The notes under the pieces were generated by a model. That model was not told the DNA's origin. It made no database searches and saw only the letters and a list, made by a program, of their open reading frames with translations. A program made the position numbers and the translations under genes. From Acidimicrobiales bacterium (GTDB taxonomy: Bacteria > Actinomycetota > Acidimicrobiia > Acidimicrobiales > Iamiaceae), in the NCBI GenBank assembly GCA_035630295.1, contig DASQKY010000016.1, forward strand, positions 1 through 64,000: DNA of 64,000 bases, given 5' to 3'. How positions within the stretch are numbered: position 1 is the stretch's first letter; the number at the start of each line of letters is the position of its first letter. Of this stretch, positions 54,157-62,125 are shown one piece after another.

Positions 54157-54393
54157 TCAGGCGCTGCGCAGGGCGGCCACGCCGACCTGGTCGCCGCCGG
54201 CCGCCTCGTCGGCCCGCCGGATGAGCAGGACCTCGGCGGTCCGCACGCTGGCCACCCGGGTGCTCCACGAGTCGACCGTGTCCCGCCCGTCGGTGCGGAA
54301 GAACGTGGTCATGGGGCCCTCCTGCTGGTAGGCGTCGGCGTGGCCCACGCACTCGACGGTCCGGTCCCGGAGGGTCACCTCGAAGCGTGCCAT
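54157..54393 (-). CDS. Conserved-looking small protein of unknown function (78 residues)
   Basis: The product starts MARFEVTLRDRTVECVGHAD and continues with YQQEGPMTTFFRTDGRDTVD and TRVASVRTAEVLLIRRAD. It appears as a small alternating-strand domain with no membrane segment or known motif. Strong G/C third-position bias supports real coding. It converges with the glycosyltransferase (11 bases between the stops) and is divergent from the zinc-ribbon gene. I do not recognise a function. Confidence 0.65.
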   Translation of the reverse strand: MARFEVTLRDRTVECVGHADAYQQEGPMTTFFRTDGRDTVDSWSTRVASVRTAEVLLIRRADEAAGGDQVGVAALRSA

Positions 54394-54536
54394 GGGGCGA
54401 CGGTACGACGGCCCGGCTGTGCAGCGGAAGGGGCACGACCTGTGGATCTCCGGTGGAGGCCGGGCCCCGGCCTGGGGACGGTGTGGGGGTGCCGGCCGGC
54501 GCGCCGATCGGCGGCCCGTCTGCGATGCTGGCGTCG

Positions 54537-54791
54537 ATGAGCGAGCCCGCCCCCCCGTTCCGGCCCGAGCCGTGGACGGCGGCTGTCGTGCCCCCGGCGC
54601 CCCCCGACGGCGACCTCTCCTTCACCTGCCCCCGCTGCCGGCGGGACGTGGAGGAGCGGGCCTACGGGCCATGCACCGCCTGCCGGGCCGAGATGCGGTC
54701 CACGGTGGCCGGCGAGCGGCGGGACGTGGCCGAGGCCGACTACGTGCCCAAGATGAACGTGACCCCCAACGCGGTGGCGGTCAAGGAGTAG
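54537..54791 (+). CDS. Small zinc-ribbon protein
   Basis: An 84-residue protein with two CxxC pairs, FTCPRCRRDVEERAYGPCTA then CRAEMRS, spaced like a zinc ribbon. The N-terminal 27 residues are Pro-rich. The end is YVPKMNVTPNAVAVKE. Third-position bias is strong. The ATG giving MSEPAPP was chosen; another ATG lies four codons upstream. It converges with the DNA glycosylase gene nine bases away. A metal-binding structural or nucleic-acid role is plausible. Confidence 0.7.
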   Translation: MSEPAPPFRPEPWTAAVVPPAPPDGDLSFTCPRCRRDVEERAYGPCTACRAEMRSTVAGERRDVAEADYVPKMNVTPNAVAVKE

Positions 54792-54800
54792 CCCGACGGG

Positions 54801-55673
54801 TCACACGGCGGCCGACGCCGCCTCGATGACCCGGAGCACCCGGCCCCGCTGGGGCCCGTAGGGGGCCAGGACGGCGGCCAGGTCGGCCTCCGGGGCGTCG
54901 CCCGGGGCCCGCAGCAGGCGGACCACGGCCGCCACCACGTGGGCGTCGACCACGGGCAGGGCGTCGGGGTCGCCGAGGGCGACGGCGCACACGTGGTCGA
55001 CCACGTCGGGCGCCACCCCCGGGAGGTCCCGCAGGCGCTCCACCACGGTGGCGTCCCCGTCGGTGGAGGCGGACAGCTCCAGGCGGGCGTGGTGCGAGGC
55101 CAGGCGCCGCACCTCGGCCGCCCGCTCCTGCTCCAGGCCCATGACGTGCATCTCGTACGGCGAGGCGGCGGCGATGCGGCCCGGGTCGGGGGGCAGCCGC
55201 AGGTGGCCGGGGCCGGGGGCCTCGTCACCCCACTCCTCGATCATCAGCGACCACGAGCGCCCGGCCTCGAAGGCGGAGACGCCCCTCCGGCACACGGCGG
55301 CGATGGCGGCGTCGAGGGGCTGGGCCGTCCGGGCCAGCCGCAGCGCCGCGAACCGCTCCAGCAACCCGCCCACCGGGGCTGGGGCGGTCACGGCCGGGTC
55401 GGGCCCGGCGTCGAGGGCGCCGACCAGGCCGGCGGCCCGGGCCACCAGCCAGCCCGCTCCCTCGCCCCACGCCTCGACGCGAACGCCGTCGACGGTGGGG
55501 GAGAGGCGGACCGTGCCCGGGCCCTCGGGGGTGCGGGTGGCCCACAGCCAGGTGCCGGGGGCGGCGCTGGTCCAGCACGGATCGGCCACCCCCATGCGGA
55601 CGGTGGTGAGCGTCAGCCCCAGGTCGACGCCCGGGGCGGCGATGGTGGAGCGGAGGTCGGGCGAGGGGGACAC
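54801..55673 (-). CDS. DNA-3-methyladenine glycosylase-like protein (HhH-GPD, AlkA-type)
   Basis: A 290-residue protein like base-excision repair glycosylases removing alkylated bases. The helix-hairpin-helix is in RLRDLPGVAPDVVDHVCAVA, followed by LGDPDALPVVDAHVVAAVVR, where the Asp after the hairpin matches the catalytic Asp of HhH-GPD enzymes. The N-terminal half is a strand-rich domain as in AlkA. Similarity is moderate. A LexA-box sequence 41 bases upstream of the ATG supports a DNA-repair role. Confidence 0.75.
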   Translation of the reverse strand: MSPSPDLRSTIAAPGVDLGLTLTTVRMGVADPCWTSAAPGTWLWATRTPEGPGTVRLSPTVDGVRVEAWGEGAGWLVARAAGLVGALDAGPDPAVTAPAPVGGLLERFAALRLARTAQPLDAAIAAVCRRGVSAFEAGRSWSLMIEEWGDEAPGPGHLRLPPDPGRIAAASPYEMHVMGLEQERAAEVRRLASHHARLELSASTDGDATVVERLRDLPGVAPDVVDHVCAVALGDPDALPVVDAHVVAAVVRLLRAPGDAPEADLAAVLAPYGPQRGRVLRVIEAASAAV

Positions 55674-55714
55674 GGGAGCCGGGGGAGGGAGAGGTTGGCC
55701 GGGCGCCCGGCGCG

Positions 55715-55730
55715 TCGAACGACTGTTCGT
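55715..55730 (-). promoter_or_regulatory. LexA (SOS) box upstream of the DNA glycosylase
   Basis: TCGAACGACTGTTCGT on the plus strand matches the actinobacterial SOS box TCGAAC-N4-GTTCGA at 11 of 12 fixed positions. On the minus strand a TACGCT -10 candidate (55742-55737) places the box at the transcription start, where LexA would block the polymerase. It is the only such site noticed in the window. Confidence 0.7.
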
Positions 55731-55776
55731 CCCAGCAGCGTAGCAGTGACCGCCCGGCGGTCCGAGCGACCGGCTG

Positions 55777-56895
55777 CTACCGGCAGGCCATGGCGGCGGC
55801 CGCGGTGAGGCCGGTCAGGCCGGCGTCCAGGTCGGCCCGGGTGGGCCAGCCGAAGCCGAGGCGGAAGTGTCGGTCGTCGAGCTCGAACCAGTGCCCGGGG
55901 CCGACGTAGGTGCCGTGGTCGGCCAGGAGGCCGGTGTGGAACGCGTCGACGTCGACGACGACCTCGGGCCGGAACCGGACCAGCCCCACCACCCCGCCGC
56001 CGGGGGCCACCCACTCGAAGGTGCCCTGGCCGTCGATCCAGGCCTGGACCACGGCCAGGCGCTCGGCCACGTCGGCCCGGATGGGGGGCAGGATGCGGTC
56101 GCGCTCGGCCAGCACCCGGCCGGCCACGTGCTCGTCGATGGTGGCCCCGCAGATGACGGCCTGCTCCTTGGCCGCCAGCAGCGTCTCGGACAGCGCCGGG
56201 TCGGTGCAGGCGGTCCAGCCCACCCGCAGGCCCGGCAGGCCGTAGGCCTTGGACATCGAGCTCACGCTCACCACCCGGGGCGAGAGGGAGGCGGCCAGGG
56301 GGAGGGGCGCGCCGTGGGCCAGGTCGCGGTAGGTCTCGTCCACCAGGAGCACGGCCCCGCTGCTCTCGGCCAGGGCCACCAGGCGGTGGAGGTCGTCGGG
56401 GGCCAGCACCGTGCCGGTGGGGTTGTGGGGGCAGGTGACGCTGATCAGGCGGGTCCGTCCCCGCTCCACCAGGGCGGCCACCCGGTCCACGTCCAGGCGC
56501 CAGCCCTCGTCCCAGGCCAGGTCGACGACGTCCAGGTCGGCGCCGATGGCCCGCGGCGTCTCCAGGTTGGTGGCGTAGTTGGTGCGCACCACCACGGCAT
56601 GGTCCCCGGGCTCGAGGACCGCGGTGGCCAGGCAGAACAGGGCCGAGGCGGCCCCCGGCGTGACCAGGACGTCGGCGGCCGTGATCCCGTCGGCGGCCGA
56701 GGCCACCGCCTCCCGCAGGAGGGGATCGCCCAGGTGGTCCCCGTAGCAGAGGACCAGCGCGTCCAGGTCCAGGTCGAGGCCCAGGTCCGACAGCCGGCGG
56801 TCGGCCACCGAGCTCTCGGACAGGTTGTGGGCGATGGTGTCGTAGCCCATCTGCTCGGGCGACTCGACCTCGATGGGCATCCGGCGGTAGCGCAC
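55777..56895 (-). CDS. PLP-dependent aminotransferase, class I/II
   Basis: A 372-residue fold-type I aminotransferase. Substrate or cofactor landmarks: LCYGDHLGDPLLREAVASAA near 50, VTPGAASALFCLATAVLEPG, SVTCPHNPTGTVLAPDDLHR, LLVDETYRD, and the Schiff-base Lys in SSMSKAYGLPGLRVGW. It resembles the aspartate/valine-pyruvate group, but the substrate cannot be assigned. The start is GTG; an ATG five codons later (MPIEVES) is an alternative. It is divergent from the glycosyltransferase pair. Confidence 0.88.
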   Translation of the reverse strand: MRYRRMPIEVESPEQMGYDTIAHNLSESSVADRRLSDLGLDLDLDALVLCYGDHLGDPLLREAVASAADGITAADVLVTPGAASALFCLATAVLEPGDHAVVVRTNYATNLETPRAIGADLDVVDLAWDEGWRLDVDRVAALVERGRTRLISVTCPHNPTGTVLAPDDLHRLVALAESSGAVLLVDETYRDLAHGAPLPLAASLSPRVVSVSSMSKAYGLPGLRVGWTACTDPALSETLLAAKEQAVICGATIDEHVAGRVLAERDRILPPIRADVAERLAVVQAWIDGQGTFEWVAPGGGVVGLVRFRPEVVVDVDAFHTGLLADHGTYVGPGHWFELDDRHFRLGFGWPTRADLDAGLTGLTAAAAMACR

Positions 56896-56975
56896 ACCGG
56901 GAGCCTGGCACGCCGCGGGCGGGCACCGGCCGTGATCCGGGGTCGAGGCGGGGCGGACCCGTAGGATGGCTCGCC

Positions 56976-59723
56976 GTGCCCGTCGCTGTCGCCGCCTCCC
57001 GGGACGCCACCGCGCCCCGGCGGGGAGGCGGTCTCCCGGAGGGCCGAGAGGACCCGGGTCCGGCGTCGGTGGCCCCCGCTCCGGCCACCACGGCCGGCGA
57101 GCGGGGCCTGGTGGCCCTGGGCCTGGTGGGGGCGTTCGCGGTGAGCTGGGCCGCCGGGCGCTCGGGGGCGGCGACCACCGACCTGGGCCGCCTGCTGGGC
57201 CGGCTCGACGGCAGCCTGGCCCTGCTCCTCCTGGTCGCCGGCGCCCTGGCCCAGCGGTCGGTGACGGCCCGGGCCCTGGCCGCCGCGCCGGTGCCCTCGC
57301 CGGTGGCGGGCTGGCGCCTGCTGCTGCGCCGGGTCCTGGTGCCGTGGTGGGTGGTGGTCACCGTGGCCACCTTCGGCTACCCCACGGCCGCCGGCCAGGT
57401 CGTCCCCACCGACACCGCCACCCCCACCTGGATCCACGTGGTCCGGGAGTGGCTGCTGCTCTCGCCGCTGGGCCGGGCCGAGGCCGGCACCCCGTGGCCC
57501 CCGGCCGGGGCCGGGCGCCTGGGCCACGCCTGGGTGCTGACCACCGCCGTGCTGCTGTGGCTCCTGCTCCCGGCCTGGGAGCGCCTCCTGCGGTCCGCCG
57601 GGGCCCGGCTGGCCGGCTCGGGCTCCCGCCGGTGGGGGCCGGTGGAGCTGGCCGCCGGCGCCGGCGCCGGCCTCGCCCTGGTCGGCCTGGCCCTGCGGGT
57701 GGCCGTGGCCACCACCGGGCCCGGGGCCTGGTCGGCGGTGGCCCGGGTCGCGCCTCCGGCCCAGCTCGACGTGATCGGGGCCGGCCTGGCCCTGGGGGCC
57801 CTGGTGGCCGGGGCCCGGGTCGGTGTCGGTCCCCTGGCCCACGGGGCGGGGACCACGGTGCGGGCCGCCGCCCCCCGCCTGGGGGCGGTGACGGCCCTGG
57901 CCCTGCTGGTGGGCGCGGCCGGTCCCCAGGCCGGCAGCCTGCTCGACACGGGGGGGGCGGTGGCCACCCTGGTGGCCCGCGCCGGCCTGGTGCTGGTGGG
58001 CGCGGCCCTGGTCCTGTGGGCTCTCCTCCCCGCCGCCCACGACGGGCCCCCGGCCTGGGCCGCGGCCCGGGACCGGGCCGGCCGGTGGGGGGCGCCGGTG
58101 GCCCTGGGCGCCTTCCTGGTCGTGCCGCTGGCCGCCCAGCTGTGGGCCACCCGGGCCGGCGGCCCGCCCGGCACCCAGCGGCTGGGGCCGATGGTGCTGG
58201 CGACCGTCCTCGGCTCCCTGGCCGGCGGGGCGGCCCTGGCCGCCGCCGGCCGGCGCCTGTTCGGGCCCCGGGGCGAGCGGCGGCTGAACCCCTTCGCGGC
58301 CCGGCTGGCCGTCGTCACCAGCGGCGCCCTGGCCTGGCGGCTGCTCACCCTGGTGTCGATCAACCGCCGCAACCCCGACGGCGGCGACCCGTTCTTCTAC
58401 CACCACCAGGCCAACATGCTGGCCGACCGCATCGGCTACTCGGAGCCCTTCCGGTGGGTGGAGCAGGGCATCGCCGTCCCCTCGGCCATCCACCCGCCCC
58501 TGCTGTCGACCTGGCTGGCCGCCGGGTCGTTGCTGGGGGCCCGGACGTTCCTGGCCCACAAGCTGCTCACCACCCTGGTGGGGGTGGCCGTGGTGGTGGT
58601 GGCCGCCCTGGTGGCCCGGCGCCTGGCCGGGGACCGGGCCGCCCTGGTCACCGCGGTGCTGGTGGCCGCCTACCCCAACCTGTGGGTCATCGACGGGGCC
58701 CTGTGGCCCGAGGGGGTGTACGCCACCGGCATCGGGCTGGCCGTGCTGGCCGCCTACCGCTGGTGGGAGCACCCCGACCTGCGGCGGGCCGCGGTGCTGG
58801 GGGCGGTGGTGGGGGTGGCGGCCCTGGCCCGGGGCGAGGCCCTGTTCCTGTTCCCGCTTCTGGTGGCGCCGGTGGTGCTGCGGCGCCGGGGCCTGCCGTT
58901 GGGGGCCAAGGTGCGGGCCGGCCTGGCCGCCGGGGCCTGCGGGCTGCTGGTGCTGGTGCCGTGGTCGGCGCGCAACCTGGCCGCCTTCGACCAGCCCGTC
59001 CTGCTGTCCACCAACAGCGACGAGGTCCTCTACTACGCCAATTGCCCCGACAGCTACGGCCTCCCGGACCCCCACGCCCCGGCCGGCACCGAGGGGGCCC
59101 AGGTGGCCGGCCAGCTCGGCTACTGGTCGTTCAACTGCCAGCAGCGCGAGCGGGCCCGGGCCGGCCAGCCGGTCACGGACTCGGTGGCGGCCGACCGCTA
59201 CCAGCGCTGCCTGGGCGACCGGGCCGGCGAGGTGCCGTACGGGGTGGTGCCCGGCGAGCCGCCCGGCAACGAGGCCGAGAAGGCCCGCTACTGGCGGTGC
59301 CTGGGCCTGAGCTACGCCACCGGCCACCTGGACCGCCTGCCGGCGGTGGTGGCGGCCCGCCTGGGCCGGGAGCTCGACGTGTACCACCTGGACGACGGCC
59401 TCAACGCCCTCAAGTTCGAGGGCCGGCCCGAGGGCGCGGCCCTGGCCGGACGGTGGGCCTGGTGGGCGCTGGCCCCGGCTGGGCTGGCGGGCTGGCTGGT
59501 GCTGCGCCGGCGGCGGGTGCTGGTGCTGCCCCTGGTGGCCCTGGGACTCATGGTCCTGGCCACCACCGTGTACGCCTACGGGGCCATCCGCTTCCGCACC
59601 CCGCTGGAGCTGGGCCTCCTGATCGGCGCCGGGGTCCTGGTCGACCACCTGCTCCGCCGCCGGGGCCGGCCCGAGTCGGCCGGCCCGGCGGAGTCGGTGG
59701 CGGACGAGGAGGGGGCCCGGTGA
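56976..59723 (+). CDS. Fusion: degenerate acyltransferase-3-like membrane domain with GT-C glycosyltransferase
   Basis: A 915-residue membrane protein in two halves. Residues about 40-400 look like an acyltransferase-3 helix bundle; LGHAWVLTTAVLLWLLLPAW stands where the usual HYWSLAVEEQFYLVWP lies, but the Arg/His catalytic motif of the first helix is not seen. From about 440 a GT-C (GT39-like) domain follows with DGGDPFFYHHQANMLADRIG and SAIHPPLLSTWLAAGSLLGA, then AYPNLWVIDGALWPEGVYAT. A soluble part near 690-800 holds five Cys. GTG start, eight bases after a TAGGAT -10 candidate. The stop overlaps the next gene (GTGA). Confidence 0.8.
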   Translation: MPVAVAASRDATAPRRGGGLPEGREDPGPASVAPAPATTAGERGLVALGLVGAFAVSWAAGRSGAATTDLGRLLGRLDGSLALLLLVAGALAQRSVTARALAAAPVPSPVAGWRLLLRRVLVPWWVVVTVATFGYPTAAGQVVPTDTATPTWIHVVREWLLLSPLGRAEAGTPWPPAGAGRLGHAWVLTTAVLLWLLLPAWERLLRSAGARLAGSGSRRWGPVELAAGAGAGLALVGLALRVAVATTGPGAWSAVARVAPPAQLDVIGAGLALGALVAGARVGVGPLAHGAGTTVRAAAPRLGAVTALALLVGAAGPQAGSLLDTGGAVATLVARAGLVLVGAALVLWALLPAAHDGPPAWAAARDRAGRWGAPVALGAFLVVPLAAQLWATRAGGPPGTQRLGPMVLATVLGSLAGGAALAAAGRRLFGPRGERRLNPFAARLAVVTSGALAWRLLTLVSINRRNPDGGDPFFYHHQANMLADRIGYSEPFRWVEQGIAVPSAIHPPLLSTWLAAGSLLGARTFLAHKLLTTLVGVAVVVVAALVARRLAGDRAALVTAVLVAAYPNLWVIDGALWPEGVYATGIGLAVLAAYRWWEHPDLRRAAVLGAVVGVAALARGEALFLFPLLVAPVVLRRRGLPLGAKVRAGLAAGACGLLVLVPWSARNLAAFDQPVLLSTNSDEVLYYANCPDSYGLPDPHAPAGTEGAQVAGQLGYWSFNCQQRERARAGQPVTDSVAADRYQRCLGDRAGEVPYGVVPGEPPGNEAEKARYWRCLGLSYATGHLDRLPAVVAARLGRELDVYHLDDGLNALKFEGRPEGAALAGRWAWWALAPAGLAGWLVLRRRRVLVLPLVALGLMVLATTVYAYGAIRFRTPLELGLLIGAGVLVDHLLRRRGRPESAGPAESVADEEGAR

Positions 59724-61564
59724 CCGGCGTGGCCCCGCCGGGTGAGCGCCCCACCGTCGACCCAGGGGACGGGCCCTCGGTCGGCGCCGCCCCGGGCCGG
59801 GCGGCGCGGGACCTGGCCTCCACCCCGCTGGCCCGGCCCCGGGGGGCCCTACGGGCCGACGTGCGTCGGGGGTGGCGGTGGCTGGTGGCCGGGTGGCGGG
59901 GCACGGCCCTGGGCGTGGCCGTGGTGGCCGTGGCCGTGGCCCTGCCCCTGCCCACCCTGTTCCACTACCAGGGGCCGCCCATGGAGGAGGGCTTCATGCT
60001 CGTCTTCCCGGAACGGGTGCTGGCCGGTGACCTGCCCAACCGGGACTTCCTCCACCTCTACGGGCCGGGCAGCCTGTGGGCCCTGGCCGCCTGGTTCAAG
60101 GTGGCCGGGACGACCCTGGCCGCCGAGCGGGTCTACGGCCTGGCCCAGCACCTGGGCATCATCTTCGGCCTGTTCGCCCTGGCCCTGCCGTGGGGCCGGC
60201 GGGTGGCCACGGTGTGCGGCCTGCTGGGCGTGCTGCTGGTCATCACCCCCATCGGGCTGACCGCCCTGGCCTGGAACGGGGCCGTGGCCCTGGCCGTGAT
60301 CGGCTCGGCCCTGGCCCTGCGGGGGGCCCGCCACCTCGACGAGGCCCGCCCCGGGGCCCGGTGGTGGCTGGGGGCGGGGGGCGTGGTGCTGGGCGCCGCC
60401 CTGCTGTTCCGCCCCGACCTGGTGGTGGGCGTGGCCCTGGCCCTGGCCGCGCTGGGGTGGCGGCGGTGGAGCCGGGCCCTGGTGGCGCCGGTGGCCGCCG
60501 GCCTGGCCCTGGGCGTGGCGCCGGTGCTGGTGCACCTGGCCACCGCCGGGGTGGGCCCCTCGTTCGAGGGCATGTTCCTGCAGCCGGTGTTCGAGCTGCG
60601 GGGCGGGCGCACCCTGCCCATCCCCCCGGCCTGGGACCGGGCCGACGGCGCCCTGCAGGCCGTGGCCCAGCTCCGCACCCCGCCGTGGCCGTTCCCCATG
60701 TTCGGCCCCTGGCCCCAGGTCACCCTGTGGTTCTGGGCCCTGCCCCTGGCCGCCGTGGCCCTGCTGGCCACCGGCGTGGTGGCCGTCCGTCGGGAGGGGG
60801 GCTCGCACCGCAGCCGGATCCTGGTGGTGGTGGGCGCCCTGGGGGTCGGCCTCCTGCCCCAGGCCCTCCAGCGCCCGGACACCACCCACCTGGCCTGGGT
60901 GTCGTGCGTTTCCCTGGTGTTCCTGCCCGTGGCCGTGGTGCAGTGGGGCGAGTGGTGGTCCGAGCGGCGCCGCCGCCGGGCCGGCACCGTCGCCGGGCGG
61001 GCCCGCCTCCACCCCGGGGTGGTGCGCACCGCCACCGCTCTGCTGCCCCTGCTGCTTGTCATCGCCGTGATCCCGGCCTACACCGCCCGGACCTGGGTGG
61101 ACCTGACCCGCCAGAACCTGGAGGGCGAGTACTTCGGCTGGGCCGTGCGCAACGGGGACCGCACCTTCTACCTGGGGTCGCCGGACATCGCGGCCAGCGC
61201 CCAGGCCGTGGTGGACGAGCTCCGGCCCCGGCTCCGGCCCGGGGAGCGGCTGCTGGTGGGCACCGCGGACCTGCGCAAGACGCCCTACAGCGACGCCTAC
61301 TTCTACTTCTTGTTCCCCCAGGCCACGCCGGGCACCCGCTACATCGAGATGGACCCCGGCATCGCCAACGCCCCCGACTCGGGCCTGGCCCGGGAGGTGG
61401 CCACCTCGGACTGGCTGATCCTGTCGCACGCCTGGGACGCCTGGTCCGAGCCCAACGACTCCCGTGAGGTGGGCTCGGACGCGCCCAACCAGGTGGTGCG
61501 CGACCACTTCTGCCCGGTGGGCGACCAGGGGCCCTCCTACCAGCTCTGGCGGCGCTGCCGCTGA
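59720..61564 (+). CDS. GT-C type membrane glycosyltransferase
   Basis: A 614-residue integral membrane protein. After a cytosolic lead of about 60 residues come about eleven hydrophobic helices. The first outer loop carries PPMEEGFMLVFPERVLAGDL and RDFLHLYGPGSLWALAAWF, a pattern of actinobacterial GT39-like enzymes where the acidic pair serves catalysis. The C-terminal ~140 residues are soluble and outside, with PRLRPGERLLVGTADLRKTP. It is coupled to the preceding fusion gene by a GTGA overlap, so both likely work on the same glycan. Confidence 0.82.
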   Translation: MTGVAPPGERPTVDPGDGPSVGAAPGRAARDLASTPLARPRGALRADVRRGWRWLVAGWRGTALGVAVVAVAVALPLPTLFHYQGPPMEEGFMLVFPERVLAGDLPNRDFLHLYGPGSLWALAAWFKVAGTTLAAERVYGLAQHLGIIFGLFALALPWGRRVATVCGLLGVLLVITPIGLTALAWNGAVALAVIGSALALRGARHLDEARPGARWWLGAGGVVLGAALLFRPDLVVGVALALAALGWRRWSRALVAPVAAGLALGVAPVLVHLATAGVGPSFEGMFLQPVFELRGGRTLPIPPAWDRADGALQAVAQLRTPPWPFPMFGPWPQVTLWFWALPLAAVALLATGVVAVRREGGSHRSRILVVVGALGVGLLPQALQRPDTTHLAWVSCVSLVFLPVAVVQWGEWWSERRRRRAGTVAGRARLHPGVVRTATALLPLLLVIAVIPAYTARTWVDLTRQNLEGEYFGWAVRNGDRTFYLGSPDIAASAQAVVDELRPRLRPGERLLVGTADLRKTPYSDAYFYFLFPQATPGTRYIEMDPGIANAPDSGLAREVATSDWLILSHAWDAWSEPNDSREVGSDAPNQVVRDHFCPVGDQGPSYQLWRRCR

Positions 61565-61621
61565 CGGGGCCGGTCGAGCGGGCTCGGGGCCGGGGGGCGC
61601 GGCGTGGCAGGATCGATCCCC

Positions 61622-62095
61622 ATGGCCAAGCAGCCCGACATGCAGATCGACACCGACACCCGCTACGAGGTGGTCCTCGGCACCGACAAGGGGGACATCA
61701 CCATGGTGCTCGACCCCGCCCTCGCCCCGGTGACCGTCAACAACTTCGTGACCCAGGCCCGGGCCGGCTTCTACACCGGCCTGACCTTCCACCGGGTGGT
61801 GGCCGGCTTCGTCATCCAGGGCGGCGACCCGGACGGCACCGGCCGGGGCGGCCCCGGCTACAAGTTCGCCGACGAGCCGGTCCGAGCCGACTACGTCCTG
61901 GGCGCGGTGGCCATGGCCAACGCCGGCCCGAACACCAACGGCAGCCAGTTCTTCATCTGCATCGAGGACTGCACCGGCAAGCTCGACAAGCTCTACAACC
62001 TGTTCGGCTTCGTCACCAGCGGCATCGAGGTGGCCCAGGCCATCGCCGTCGGCGACCGCATGAACAGCGTCACCGTCACCGAGAAGGCCGACTGA
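61622..62095 (+). CDS. Peptidyl-prolyl cis-trans isomerase, cyclophilin type
   Basis: A 157-residue cytosolic cyclophilin that speeds proline isomerisation during folding. Signature: FYTGLTFHRVVAGFVIQGGD (catalytic Arg in FHRV), then GTGRGGPGYKFADE, VAMANAGPNTNGSQFFICIE and LFGFVTSGIEVAQAIA. No signal peptide. ATG giving MAKQPDMQ was chosen over a GTG six codons upstream; AGGA lies nine bases before it. Confidence 0.95.
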   Translation: MAKQPDMQIDTDTRYEVVLGTDKGDITMVLDPALAPVTVNNFVTQARAGFYTGLTFHRVVAGFVIQGGDPDGTGRGGPGYKFADEPVRADYVLGAVAMANAGPNTNGSQFFICIEDCTGKLDKLYNLFGFVTSGIEVAQAIAVGDRMNSVTVTEKAD

Positions 62096-62125
62096 CCCGC
62101 CCCGCGGACCCCGCCGGAGGAGCCG

